From Taenia hydatigena (taxonomy: Eukaryota > Platyhelminthes > Cestoda > Cyclophyllidea > Taeniidae), in NCBI GenBank assembly GCA_036345935.2, contig JADWOT020000003.1:21842509-21906508 (forward strand): 64,000 bases of DNA, given 5' to 3'. Of this stretch, positions 26,501-38,440 are shown piece by piece. The position numbers and the translations under genes are program-made. Positions within the stretch are counted from its first letter, which is position 1; each line of letters starts with the position of its first letter. The notes below the pieces were generated by a model that saw only the letters and a list, made by a program, of their open reading frames with translations, did not search any database and had not been told where the DNA came from.

Positions 26501-29500
26501 CTTACGATTTTCGTGGATCAAATAAAATTCTCAGATGAATCGAATGTGCGGAACATCCCATTTGTTCCAGTGAAACGCAATAAGTTATTGTTTGCATATT
26601 TCAGTACCACCTCAAGCCGTCAAACTTCCCAACGTGTGGACCACAAACTCACTGAAAATAAAACATTTTCTTGGACATTAACACAAAATGTACTGATATT
26701 TTCTAAACCCTCTTGTTCCTCTCCTCTCAGGACACTATAACTGACGAGACAATTGATCTCATGGAGCCCTACTTCCAAATGGAAGACTTCAATCTTGAAC
26801 AAGCCAAGCGTGTTTGCGGTGATGTTGCTGGCCTGTGCTCGTGGACCAAGGCTATGGCTGCATTCTTTGCTGTAAATAAAGAAGTTCTTCCCTTGAAGGT
26901 ACACAAATAATCACCCCATCCGTACCTAAGAATTTGCAATAAGAAATACTTCTTGGTAATCATATATGTACCCTTTAGAACAACCTCGTGATCCAAGAGA
27001 CCCGGTTGGCCCAAGCCAACGCAGAATTAAGCGATGCTCAAGCACAACTGGATGAAAAGCAAGCTGAACTGGATCGAGTCCAAGCCGAGTACGACAAGGC
27101 AATGGCGGAGAAACAACGGTTTGCCGATGATGCCGAGGCCTGTCGACGAAAAATGGCCAACGCTACTGCGCTGATCGAGGGACTTTCTGGTTGGCATTTT
27201 AAATCAAATTAAATTTAATTAAATCACGTAAGTAACAAGAAATTAATATTTCTTGGTAGGTGAAAAGGTTCGATGGACTGAGGCGAAAGCCCAATTTCAA
27301 ACACAGATTGAAAATCTGGTTGGCGATGTTCTGCTAGCCACAGCCTTCCTCACCTATGCTGGACCTTTTAATCAAGAATTTCGTAATCTACTTAATCAAC
27401 AGTGGCATAATGACTTATCACGAACTAATATCCCCAGATCGCCGGTAATGTTTATATCAATTCTTTTTCTTTTCTTCATTTGCCCAGTAAATGACATTAG
27501 CTTTCCACAGGATTTAAGCATCGTCAATATGCTTGTGGATAACACGATGCTAGGCTTGTGGAATCTTCAGGGTCTACCTGGAGATGACCTGTCGATTCAG
27601 AACGGGTTGATTGTGACAATGGCTAATCGATTTCCGTTACTCATCGATCCGCAAGGTCAAGGCAAAGCCTGGATCACCAATAGAGAGGCTGATTCCAACC
27701 TTATGGTATGTATCTTCCGTAGTCACTTCGGTCATCAATTTTCCTCTGATTAACTAAAGTCTTACTGGATCTCTCATTTAACATTTTCAATGGATGATGT
27801 TGAAGCGCCCAAGTTATCTCTGAAAAAGTTAAAAGGTCATAAATTTGGGTGTAGCTTTGCAATCAACGAACATAAAGGATAAAAAGGTAGCAGCTTCATG
27901 GCCGAGCTTTATGTCACTAGTTTGATAGCTAAAAAGATTCTCCTTTGTTGCGATAACTCTTTCGATTTCATAGGTAAATACTACTTTGGAATGCATCTTA
28001 GTGATTTCGTTGTCATTTTTTGATGATGATCCGTCGATATTCTGTTTCTGTATACCAATCCCTTTCATGCAAGCATTTATCCAAAAGGCAAGGCGAGATA
28101 GTCTTATGTAGCAACTGTATAGTGTTTAGTCCTCTCTCCTTGTTCCGTTTCACTACTGCCCAGTCGCTTATCCGGGTCATTCAGTGGCAATATGTGGCTA
28201 TTGTAATCGCTCCTTCTACGGATGCTTTCAATTCCGTCAAATCTGGTTGCCAAAAGTAAACTCGACTTCAGCTGTCCTTTTGTTGTGCGTCCCTGCAGTT
28301 CTAGCTGCCTGTACGTGATAGCCTCCTTCTGGATTGTTTTGGTATAGCACATCTTTAATGAAATAATTGTTTTTATTCTTTTGGGATGAGTATGCATACC
28401 ATTGAAACTATTGTAATGCCTTAAGTCCTCCCTGAATATCTTAAGGTAGGTACACAGCAGACGTACAGAAGAGCCAGTAGACGTGGGGCATGGATAATGG
28501 CCAAATCTTTTAACTGAAGTGGAAACGGGTCTGTTGCAGCACATAGACTCAGTCATAAGTGTCTGATCAGGGTGTAGAATATTTGGTAAACGATACTAAG
28601 GTGGCAATATACGGCAATCATTAAGGTATTTTGATCGGTTGGTTACTTCCAGATGAGTTCTCTGAACCACAAGTACTTTCGAAGCCACCTGGAGGATGCC
28701 CTATCACAAGGTCGCCCACTGCTGATAGCAGATGTTGGTGAGGAACTCGATCCGGCTCTGGATCGCGTTTTGGAGCGCGATTTCGTACGCGTGGGCACTG
28801 GCTACAAAGTCCGAGTTGGTGACAAGGAAGTGGACGTGGATGTGGATGGCTTCCGGTTATACATCACTACCAAACTCCCTAATCCACTCTACAGCCCTGA
28901 GGTCTTTGCTCGAACCTCTACGGTTGATTTTACTGTCACTCAGAGGGGTCTGGAGGATCAACTGTTACGAGTAGTCATTTTGACGGAAAAGAAGGTGATT
29001 TTGATGAATCTATGCACCCTTAAAAAGTGAAAAATAATTAAGGAACCCCTTTACAACTAAGCGATGTGGAAATCGGCTTTCTGATTGTGCTTAACTCATT
29101 GGAAATTTAGCAGTTTACGTCCTCATAGCACGATTGATCGTTTTACAGTTGGCTCCACAAGCTGTCGAAACGCAATTGCCAACTTTTTTGGCATACGCTA
29201 TGTTTGCTAAGAAAATAGTTTGCGATTTCCAAATAATGTTATTTCCGCAAATCATACTGCCAAAATATGATGTCTCCTCCCCTTTAGGAACTCGAAGCCG
29301 AGCGAACAAGCCTGCTAGAAGAGGTCACCTCCAACAAGCAAAAAGTTAAGGACCTCGAGGACAGTCTCCTTCTTCGGCTCACCTCTACGGAAGGTAGTCT
29401 GGTGGAGGACGAGTCCTTAATCAAGGTTCTTCGAGTCACCAAGGCTACGGCAGAAGAGGTTCGAAGCAAGCTCCTAACCGCCGCTGAGACGGAGTTGAAA

Positions 29501-32500
29501 ATCAACAATGCGCGGGAGCAGTACAGACCAGTGGCAACGCGTGGATCCATCCTCTACTTCCTCATTGTGGAGATGTCCATGGTGAATGTGATGTACCAGA
29601 CTTCGCTGCGTCAGTTTCTCGAGAGGTTCAATCTCTCCATGTCTAAGTCGCCAGGATCACCGGTTACGCATAAACGAATCAGGAGTATCATTGACTATCT
29701 CATGTTGGATGTGTTTCGCTACATTGCAAGAGGGCTGTATGAGAAGGATAAATTCACCTTTACTCTATTGTTGGCATTGAAGGTGGCTTTACAGGAGAAG
29801 AAAATTTCCCCAGAGGAGTTTCAGACATTCATAAAGGGTAAGCGATCCTGTACTTGAGAAACGCTCCTCACTTGTAACGGTGGATAATTTCAGCAATTAT
29901 TCGCTCCTTTATCAGGAGGTGCTGCATTGGACTTAAATGCAGTTGAACCAAAACCGCGACAGTGGATTCAAGACATGACCTGGCTTAACCTTGTTGAACT
30001 CAGTAGACTCTCAACTTTCGCTAATCTTCTTAAGGACATTCCACGCAAAGAAAAGGTAGGAGTGGCACATTTCTCAAGAGTTAATGCAAGCTATGTCCAC
30101 TCACATTGGAATATTGTGCTCTGAGATTTCAATGATCATTTTTTAGGAACAAATACATTACTTAGGATTGGCTTTTCAAAATTGTTAATAGAGCCCATAA
30201 GCTGTCTATGTGCTAATGTTATGCCTGCATTGGAGTTCAACCAATCGGAATTATATTGGTGTCGGTTTTAAGCCGGTCAATAATAAATGGAACTCGCATA
30301 AATTTTCAAAAAAATTAAAATGTTTTTGTTTAAAACAAACGTTCCTAATAATCTCGATAGTGATCATATTTTATGGAAGCTTCTAAATGGAGACCCCATG
30401 ATGGAATGCATGCTTTTGGATGATGCGCATTTGGTGCATCCTTGATCACTCCCGACCATGATAAAATGATGCAAAGCGTCTTTCATTTTTCAGACCCGAT
30501 AAGCTTATTTAGTGTTGTGCATGGTCTAGGTAATACCATTCCTCACGCCACCACCAACTATAGTCAGCCATTGATCAAGAACTGATTGTGAGTGCGGCTG
30601 TACCTTATCGCTCAGTTTTATCAGAGCCTTCATCAGTCTTCGGCGCCTTGGTTGAGATGACAGTCAACATGCATTTGTGCTCGTATCACAACTATCCCCC
30701 AAATAAATATAAAATCACCAACCATAACCAACCAATCGAAAATCTGCAATTTCAATCAATTTCAAAATGACAAGTACACTGAATGTCAACCAACCAAGTC
30801 AATAACCGCGCTTGTCTTCTCTCCGTGGAGAATGAAGTGTCTGAGTAGATAAACACACAGGTAAACAAAGACTAGAACACTACATAACCCTCTTTGCCAT
30901 TTGAGTGTCATCTTCAGCACTCCTCTTGATCAGTCATCTGCGTTTGTCACCATGGGCAAACCAGGAATGGCTGTCCTTAAACTTTCTTGGATATGAAGAG
31001 GCGTCTACCCTATCCTTCACCGAAAAACTTCGGTGATTCTTTGTAAAGCAATCTTCAAATTCAAGAAATATCTGCTGAACTCCAACTACCCATGACAGTT
31101 AGTAAAACAAACAAAGTAGCCTCCATCCTGAACGCTCCCTTCTACTTTGTTTTCTTTCTTTCAGTCTTGGAAGCGCTGGTTTGATAGTGAAGCGCCCGAA
31201 GATAATGCCCTTCCTGCTCCCTATGAGACAGCCTTGGAGGGTCAGACCTTCCAACGTCTGCTTTTGGTGCGCTGTTGGTGTTTGGACCGCTGTCTTCCTA
31301 TGTCACGACGATTCATCAAGGAGATGCTTGGCGAGGCCTTCGTGAATCCCATCATTACAGACTTGGAGACAATGGTACTGCAGGATTCAGACCCTCATAC
31401 TCCTCTGATCTGCTTCCTTTCTATGGGCTCGGATCCTACGGAGAATATTGAGCGACTCGCTAAACGTCGTGGTCTAGGTAAGCCCTCTCTTTGCCTACAG
31501 ATGTTTTCATAGCCTTTGAGAGGTTGCTTTTGTTACTTCAGTAAGTCTTTGCTTGATCATATGGATTTTGAAGTTCAAGTCATAATGTCAACCCTGTTTA
31601 GTCAGGAACTCGGCCTCTATGAAGCTCTGAAGTTCTCTAAAGTCGATAGTTTAAGTTTAGAACATCTGAGGACACGGAGATGAATAGACCGTTTTGACAA
31701 GAAACTCTCACTTGTTGTTCAATTGAACTAATATAGAACGAATGATATTCTGATTGTCCTGCCAAGGGTACCTTATCATGTGAAAACGGATACATACTTT
31801 GAGTGGCCATGTGTCGTGCTAATAAACGGTCAGATACTAAATTGCACTACCTCTTTCCGCATTCGTTTTTTACAAGAAAGCGCATCCACTAAATTGTTTG
31901 GTTATTTTCCATAATCAGATGCCTCGTCATCTTCATTTGGAAATATACAATTCCCTTCCAATAGTGTCGACATGTGTAATAAATCTTCCTGGTAAACAAG
32001 ACACATCGCAAAGAAATGAAAATAACCAGCAATCCCTTCTTACCGTGCCTTGTAGTCTGCGGAGCAGTTTCTATGGGCCAAGGTCAGGAAGTACACGCTA
32101 GACGCCTCATTGCGGGCAGTATGGCTGAAGGCAAGTGGGTTCTTCTGCAGAACTGTCACCTTGGTCTTAACTTCATGGACGAACTCCTCGATTTGGTAGG
32201 TTTTATCAAAAAACGTTTTATTCCTTAAAGACTAATAGGACCATTCACGGACCTAGAAGACGTGAATTTAATTTGATCATGATCAATAATGCCATATAAT
32301 ACTTCCAGTCTATTAGCATTTTCCCCTCCAACGTCGTATTTTTCGACTTCTACATTCCCTCGCCTGAACTTGTTGTCACAAGGGTGTTAAACCTATTCAT
32401 CACATGCTTATGGCAATTAGATAGAGATGTCAGGTCTTCCTGATCCGAGGACAAATGACTTTTTAGTCTGTAAAAAACTTTGCTGGCTTGGTCTGCGGTG

Positions 32501-35500
32501 GTAGATTTTATCCGAGACCCTGCTAAGCCCAGAAAAGAGAATCCCCATGCACTCTTCACGAATATGCTACTAATGGTGATTACGTTGATTTTCCAGGTAA
32601 CTACCTCTCAGAACGTTCACGAAAGCTTCCGCTGCTGGATAACAACGGAACCACATCCCAAATTTCCCATCGCCCTACTACAAACCAGCACAAAATTCAC
32701 CTTTGACCCTCCAATGGGCGTGCGAGCTGGACTGCTACGAACCTACGCCATGATTGGCCAGGAGGGTGAGGACCAATTGGAAGCGAGCAGCGCTGTCCAA
32801 TGGAAACCGCTATTGTACGCGGTGGCATTTCTCCACACTATTGTACAAGAGCGTCGTAAATTTGGTCCAATCGGCTGGAACATACCATATGAGTTTAATC
32901 AAGCGGATTTCACCTCTACAATGCAGTTCATTCAAAACCATTTGGACGATATGGATGCACACAAGGTACTTTTGTTGAAATGACCTCGACTTGAACTAAA
33001 ATTGTATTTTTTATTTCTTAAGGTGGCTTTTTCTAATTAAAAACAAAAAAAGGCAAATTAAATCAGCCATTGACAGTTATCCCGAAGTAAAAATAGTCAA
33101 ATCTATGAAATCTTAAACAGCCCGTGGACTTTCTTATCCTAAAATTTCTTTTGCAAAACCTACCACATTTAACAAACAATACAAATAAAGATAATAAGCA
33201 TTCTGTAGAAAATCATGATTCTTTTAACAACCAAAAAAGGTAATATTCACTGCCAGAAAAATGAGTTGCCTTTGCTTTGAACTGAGTCACCAATCCTAAT
33301 AACCTGGTGTGCGTATGCGCGAGTGGCCTGTGCCACATCGAGGTCAGATTCAATAAACAATAATGGGTAATCAATGGGAGGTTCGGTCATGGGTCATCGA
33401 CTGGAACTACTGGAAAAGGCGCCTTCATTCTTAGGCCCATTTGAACTTAAGTTGACACCCGCCAAAATCCCAATCGACTTTTTATAAACTGTTTGGAGGC
33501 AAAATGCCACTAAAGCACAGCAAAATAGCGCTGAAGTAAGAAACGCTCTTGGTCCCGGCACTGGTTTGTGTTGTGCAGCACTTTGTTGTTTTTACCCATT
33601 TTGAGACAACCAGGAATCAATTCATCATCTGAGATGAGGCATATATCCCTCTAGAATATACGGATATAATCGTTTTTATTCAACAACTCATTTTGTTTAT
33701 CTGCTTCCTTTTCCTCATATTTGCTCAAAATCCCTTTTAAAAATTGTTTTAATTGCCTGTCCTAATTCTTAGGGTAGTGGAATCCACTAGTAAATGCACC
33801 ATCATTTGCCCAAGTCAAGTACACGAGGAAACTCTCACGTTAATCCCACTTTAATATCCTTTTCCTGTTGGTACTAAGGTGAGTAGGACTTGAGTGATAA
33901 TTTTAATCACTAAGTATTGTTTATTCTCTCCATCTGCAGGGAATCTCTTGGCCAACCATTCGTTACATGATTGGTGAGGTTCAGTACGGTGGTCGAGTGA
34001 CTGACGACTATGACAAGCGTTTGCTGAACACTTACACACAGGTCTGGTTTACCGACCGCACCTTCATGGACGACTTTCAATTCTATGCAGGATACAGCAT
34101 TCCAAAGGCGCAGACTGTAGAGGAGTATCAGATTCGCATCTCCGAACTGCCCGCTACTGATTCACCTGAGTGCTTCGGTCTGCATCCCAATGCCGACATC
34201 GCGTAAATGAAACCGACGCTTATCGTTTTGCTAGTAGAAGTCGTTGGTTCACTGTGGTCAAAAATAATATGGAGATCCATACATTTCACGACTTTGACTG
34301 CACTAGGCCCCAACTTTGAACAAATTGTACCTTTTTTGTCAAGGTATCAAACCAATAACGCGTCGGCTGTACTCACCACGATTGCAAATATTCAACCCAA
34401 GGATAGTTCTGGTGGAGGTGGTGAAACCCGGGAGGCCTTCGTCAATAAAATGGCTGAAGAAATGCTCTCCAAACTGCCGCCTGATTACAATCCCTTTGAG
34501 GTAATTCGATATTTATTTGTGCCTTTGTTGAAGAAACCGTTGGCTGCTTCAGTCACCTTCACCCAGTCTTTTCTACCTTGAACAAGAATGTATTGAGAAA
34601 GTTTCAATGAGTCATGCCATCCGACATGCAGCTCTTAAAATGATGAACATGTACATAGAATTAACAAATTTCTTTCAACCTGCTTTACTCAAGGTGAAAG
34701 AGCTATTGCAGCAGCTGGACCATCTTAAGCCGCTGCACATCTTCCTGCGCCATGAACTGGATCGCATTCAGCGGGTGATCAGTTTAGTGCGCGCCACTCT
34801 GAGCGACCTAAAGTTGGCCATCGACGGAACTATCGTCATGTCAGAGAACCTACGTGACGCTCTCGATAACATCTACGATGCTCGAATTCCTGCCATGTGG
34901 AAGAAGGTCACTTACACTTAGTGTAGTTCAGAATTCACTGATTCGGTAACCAGTGTAGGCTAGTAGCATTATCTACTCCTTAATACCGAGGCGATCTCTG
35001 TACCTCCCAATGAATGAGAGGAGTTTATTTGCTGTGATTCCAGATTGCATCCTACACCTTACATAAAAACTAATGTGGTGGCAATCCATCAAATCGACGA
35101 AGAAGACATAGGCTTACTGTCTTAGCAGTACGACAGATTCGTTACGCCAATCTGTAGTGAAGTAGCTTGTGTTTCTAAGACGAACTCATCTTTTTCATCT
35201 AGTCTCAGCATGAGAGGGATAAGTTTTTTCCCTCAATAACTCAAAATATTAAAAGAAATGAAGTGAGGTTAAGTGACAGACGACAAAGAGATTCAAGGCT
35301 GCTTCCAGAGGTAACTTTTTTCAGCACACGAGGAAGCTCAATAATTTGTTTGTTAATGTCCCATTCCAATTATACGACCTTGAAACCTAACTCTGGTAAT
35401 CCACCTTGGAAATTTAGATAGAGCTCACCATAATAACTTGCAAAACATAACCACTTTCTTTTTTGTGAATTCCCTTGGCATTAAGTGTTGATCGAACGCA

Positions 35501-37969
35501 GCGAATGAGATTCTGTCTTGTCACTTTTACAAATCGTTTCTGGCTTCTCGTCAATGTTAGGGTACAAGATTTGGAGAAGAAGCGAGATGCAGCGATATGT
35601 AGACGCATTGCTCAGTTGTTCGTATTTACGTGATTCTGATGATAAAATCATTCAGAGAGATTCATGTTGCTGAAGCACTTGTAGTTTCTTTGAACGAATA
35701 GATGGTTAGTTACTTCTAAACGATCCACTGTTCATCCGTCCCAAACTCCTAAGACATACAACACTTTATTCCCTGAAGACTATGCTTGCTTCTCTTTGAA
35801 GGCTAAATAATTGCGGCTGTAATTCCGCTACACAACTGGAGGGGGTGGAAAACCAACTTTGTCTCTTGCAGAAACAGCTATGACTGATCAGTTAGTGAGG
35901 AGAAATCCCCCTCCATCCTTTCTAGGCACCACAACTCCTACTGCATTCCGCAAAATTGTCCCCTGTGAAGTCTCCATACTCCTCAGTCTTCCCATTTATC
36001 GATGGCAATTTTTAAAATGTTGGTACTCACTTATTCTTGACATTTGGGGATCGCATGATGACGTGTCAAGTGAACTGTATGGAGCTAAGTGTGAGGTAGA
36101 ATCGGAGGTGGCTAGTTCTTTTCCCATCTAAAGGCATGCGCCATTAACTTATCCTAAACCCAAAGAGTATCAACGCAAAAATTGACGAAATTTTACACAC
36201 AGTGGATTTTCCGAGTTGTACCTAGACACCTTTGCCTTTGCATTTGAGCACCTATCAGCGCTAGTAGACATGCATATAGCTTATTGTCGGAGTTTTTGAT
36301 ACCACACGAAGGTGTTCTATGGTTTTGAGGTCAAGTTAGAAGCAATTTATGCGCGTTAAGTTGTGGGTAGAAATAGTTTGCAAGGTGTAACCAAACTGGC
36401 TCCGTTTCAAGCAAGACTGAATTGTGCTGAATATATCCAACTGAGGTGCCACCGAAAGAAGGTCTGCATTACTCGCGCATAGAATTAGAAAGAAAGCTTT
36501 GTAAATGAAACGACAGGACAATAGGTAGTCGACAATGCACACACATTGGCAGAATTCCACTCTCTATAGGACGATTGGAAGACACGGATAATGTTCCATA
36601 CACTCACGTTGATTAATTTTGGCACCTAATAGGTTTCGTGGGACTCGGCGACATTGGGGTTCTGGTTTACTGACCTGCTGGACAGAAACGCGCAGTTGCA
36701 CAGCTGGCTGTTTCACGGCAGACCCAAGGCCTACTGGTTGACTGGATTTTTCAACCCTCAGGTACGTTCTATTCTCCTTCCCACCGATTCATGTAATTTT
36801 TCTTACAATAATAATAAACGAACTAATTAAGCTAGAAACTGGTGGACTACACTAAAACGCCCACTGCACTAAGGTGCGACATTTTTTAAATAGACATACA
36901 GTTTGAAGTCGAAGCATCTGCGAAACACAAATCTTGTTTTATCGTACAACTACAGAGTAAATCATGTGGTTTCGTAAATGCCAAGACGCCTATCGTCCCA
37001 TGTATGAGGCATAATGAAATAGCCTGGGTGCGTAATGCTACTGATGTCAACAAGTACGATGGGTCAGTCGTAGCGTTGGATGTTTTAGGGTTTCCTAACA
37101 GCCATGCGACAGGAAATGGCTAGAGCTAACAAATTCGCACTGGATGTCACAGCTCTGACCAACGAGGTTACGAGAATGTCCCATGAAGAGGTCTCGCGGG
37201 CACCTCCGGAAGGTAAATCTACTCCTCAGTTTTCCATCATTTTTCCTTGAATGCGTAGATTTCTAAGACATGTAATTCCGATTCATTGGAGCGTATGAAC
37301 CAATATGTGAAGCAGTTCTTTTAAATAATTACTTAGATTTACATTTCATACATCTATTTGTTCATACTGTTAAATAGAAGCAACTTTGTGGCAATGGTAA
37401 ATTACAGTTTCATCACCTCGAAAAATAGGTAAGCAAGGATGTTTTCTCGAACCAAAACATTATTTTGTTACAAACAGATAATGATTATCCGGAAGGCTAG
37501 TCACTTCAACTTCTTTAATCAATTACAAAGCGGATAACGAAATTATCGTCGAGAATAGGAATTTGTGTTTCCTTTCCTTAAAAAGGTGTGGGCATAAAAG
37601 TTTATATAACAGTATCTCCACCTCAATGTCGTCACATTTATGGAGGCAAAAGTACGTTTTAACATAGGTGCTTATATCTACGGTCTTTACCTTGATGGAG
37701 CTGGGTGGGACAGAAAAGCTGGTCGTCTAATGGAGCCGCCGCCGAAATTACTATACACTCCTCTTCCGGTAGTCCATTTGTCTACCTGCTGCACCACTGG
37801 ACAGGCGCCAACCGCGCCGGTAACATCAGCGACCTACTACACCTGCCCGGTTTACAAGAAACCTGCAAGAACGGATCTTAACTACATTTTCCCCCTACAA
37901 CTGAGGACTAATCGGGACTCAAACTATTGGATACTTCGTGGGGTGGCTCTTCTCTGTGACATTAAGTGA
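2850..37969 (+). CDS. DNAH5/8: Axonemal dynein heavy chain, DNAH5/DNAH8 class (56 exons, first coding exon missing)
   Basis: Motor subunit of the axonemal outer dynein arm; it hydrolyses ATP to slide doublet microtubules in cilia and flagella. I reconstructed 56 exons by matching splice sites to the DNAH5/DNAH8 family. Every junction phase is compatible and the exons sum to 13,677 nt (4,558 residues plus TGA at 37,967-37,969), close to the roughly 4,600 residues usual for the family. The order is N-terminal tail, linker, AAA1-AAA4 with P-loops at about residues 1898, 2180, 2510 and 2874, stalk at about 3075-3420, AAA5-AAA6 and C-terminal domain. The AAA3 block ([34 protein letters not shown]) and the C-terminus (LRGVALLCD) assign the class. 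DNAH5 and DNAH8 are vertebrate paralogues, so the symbol is a class label. The initiator Met and about 40-50 residues should lie upstream of 2,850. No frameshift or internal stop was seen. Exon coordinates are in the block entries below. Confidence 0.96.
9889..12451 (+). CDS. DNAH5/8: Dynein exons 15-21: N-terminal tail, second half
   Basis: Exons: 9889-10187, 10258-10409, 10611-10818, 10966-11180, 11395-11660, 12066-12302 and 12371-12451. This part of the stem is helical and less conserved than the motor. The 10966 exon carries a Cys-rich insert (about residues 860-890, with CTHCLNC) in a place where the family is variable. The 11395 exon holds the conserved [10 protein letters not shown] segment. 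The 12066 exon acceptor (ag at 12064-12065) is inferred from frame and a pyrimidine tract, because the protein is poorly conserved there. Phases run 0 to 2, 2 to 1, 1 to 2, 2 to 1, 1 to 0, then 0 to 0 without conflict. Confidence 0.85.
12525..16038 (+). CDS. DNAH5/8: Dynein exons 22-27: linker (DHC_N2)
   Basis: Exons: 12525-13051, 13089-13388, 13468-13708, 13956-14309, 15065-15457 and 15673-16038. The linker is the lever that bends across the AAA ring during the power stroke. Diagnostic stretches are [77 protein letters not shown] and [19 protein letters not shown], all in family order. The intron between the first two exons is only 37 nt (13052-13088), and 79 nt separate the next pair. No residues appear to be missing compared with vertebrate DNAH5/8. 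Confidence 0.96.
16271..17958 (+). CDS. DNAH5/8: Dynein exons 28-31: AAA1 (main ATPase site)
   Basis: Exons: 16271-16443, 16654-17020, 17233-17427 and 17716-17958. The Walker A motif GPAGTGKT lies at 16709-16732 (about residue 1898). Walker B is CFDEFNR, and the [15 protein letters not shown] sensor region opens the third exon. This is the primary ATP hydrolysis site of dynein. All catalytic residues seen in the family (the Lys of GKT and the Asp-Glu of Walker B) are present, so the motor should be active. The segment ends with VRTL/VLRDMN-type helices leading into AAA2. Confidence 0.98.
18353..20398 (+). CDS. DNAH5/8: Dynein exons 32-34: AAA2 and start of AAA3
   Basis: Exons: 18353-18899, 19783-19895 and 19967-20398. 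The AAA2 P-loop GPSGSGKT is at 18449-18472 and is followed by Cys-Cys-Ile where vertebrates have Thr-Cys-Ile. The stretches [20 protein letters not shown] and [19 protein letters not shown] are nearly invariant in the family. AAA2 normally binds ATP structurally. The last exon ends inside the AAA3 P-loop after GVQ, so that nucleotide-binding loop is interrupted by a 76-nt intron. The 19783 exon (113 nt) was placed by phase (1 in, 0 out) and by its match to the family's DWSPILEGFL-type continuation. Confidence 0.97.
20475..21590 (+). CDS. DNAH5/8: Dynein exons 35-36: AAA3
   Basis: Exons: 20475-20801 and 20955-21590. The AAA3 P-loop reads GVQGSAKT across the intron, with Walker B FIDDINMP. The block [20 protein letters not shown] and the following [15 protein letters not shown] are the best markers that this is DNAH5/DNAH8 rather than another axonemal heavy chain. 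AAA3 is a regulatory nucleotide site that gates microtubule release. Vertebrate DNAH5/8, as I recall them, have Glu and Thr where this protein has Val and Ser (GEQGTAKT). The catalytic Lys-Thr is kept. Confidence 0.98.
21860..22867 (+). CDS. DNAH5/8: Dynein exons 37-38: AAA4
   Basis: Exons: 21860-22068 and 22351-22867. The P-loop GVGGSGKQS is at 21983-22009 (about residue 2874). The AAA4 core follows with [29 protein letters not shown] and [14 protein letters not shown]. This site binds nucleotide but is usually weak in hydrolysis. The second exon ends at the root of the stalk. It is followed by the longest dynein intron, 2.4 kb (22868-25276). Confidence 0.98.
22868..25276 (+). other. Longest dynein intron (2.4 kb)
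   Basis: It separates AAA4 from the stalk. A 92-codon plus frame (24236-24514) and a 63-codon minus frame (24187-24378) overlap here, but neither has splice sites or motifs, so no gene is called. Confidence 0.6.
25277..27189 (+). CDS. DNAH5/8: Dynein exons 39-42: stalk coiled coil and microtubule-binding domain
   Basis: Exons: 25277-25742, 25852-26039, 26731-26898 and 26979-27189. The first exon holds coiled-coil helix CC1 (alternating Glu/Lys/Ala heptads ending at [12 protein letters not shown]). The next two hold the globular tip ([33 protein letters not shown]). The fourth starts the returning helix CC2 ([19 protein letters not shown]). This domain grips the adjacent B-tubule in an ATP-dependent way. 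The first acceptor (aaaag before 25277) has a weak pyrimidine tract and was chosen because it keeps frame with the previous exon. Confidence 0.95.
27260..29837 (+). CDS. DNAH5/8: Dynein exons 43-46: AAA5
   Basis: Exons: 27260-27444, 27511-27705, 28653-28994 and 29288-29837. Landmarks are [83 protein letters not shown] and [21 protein letters not shown]5 does not bind nucleotide; it and the buttress helix transmit the ring movement to the stalk. The 28653 exon carries a Val-Asp-Val-Asp-Val-Asp run (28830-28847) that appears one residue longer than in vertebrates. Intron 27706-28652 contains a 150-codon antisense open frame that I do not annotate as a gene. Confidence 0.97.
29916..37969 (+). 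CDS. DNAH5/8: Dynein exons 47-56: AAA6 and C-terminal domain
   Basis: Exons: 29916-30055, 31165-31477, 32056-32195, 32597-32965, 33940-34202, 34344-34500, 34694-34906, 36633-36761, 37089-37212 and 37668-37969. AAA6 shows [28 protein letters not shown] and [10 protein letters not shown]. The D6/C-terminal part shows [36 protein letters not shown] and GLHPNADI, then a cap ending in [15 protein letters not shown] and [11 protein letters not shown] with TGA at 37967. The donor after 34906 (gtcact) is weak but is fixed by phase and homology. Introns here reach 1.7 kb (34907-36632). Confidence 0.97.
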
Positions 37970-38070
37970 AGTGCATTTCACGAACATTGGAAACTAACGA
38001 TTTCCACATCCAAGTCATGCAACATCAATGGATGTTATTAGTATGTTAACCTGAGCTCGGTACAAGTTAG

Positions 38071-38076
38071 AATAAA
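38071..38076 (+). terminator. Poly(A) signal of the dynein gene
   Basis: A canonical AATAAA lies 102 nt past the dynein stop codon and before the first transporter exon, so it probably ends the dynein transcript. No cleavage site can be read from sequence alone. Confidence 0.6.
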
Positions 38077-38440
38077 AAGTGGTCGTCTCCAGAGCTTAAG
38101 CGTTAGCGAATTGTTTTCGTGCTTGACAGTGGCAGAAATGGGACTTATTGAGTTGTAGAAATGGTCGGTAATCCAACACTAAAAGTTAGTGAGTTTGGTT
38201 TGGTGGAGCAAATTCATTATTCAGCATGCTCCTCTAGTAAATGTGTCCAATCTGTATCAAGTTAAACGGGAATGAAATTTAAGGCAGTAAGCAGGAGCGA
38301 GTTGAGGTGCGCTGATTGGTCACTTAAGTATTACATTGTTATTGAAACAAAATAACGACGGCTTGGCTTAAAAAAATCAAATCAGCAGCAGTCTTTATCA
38401 CTCCGAGAAAATGTTTTAATGTTCCAGTTACATTAGGCAG

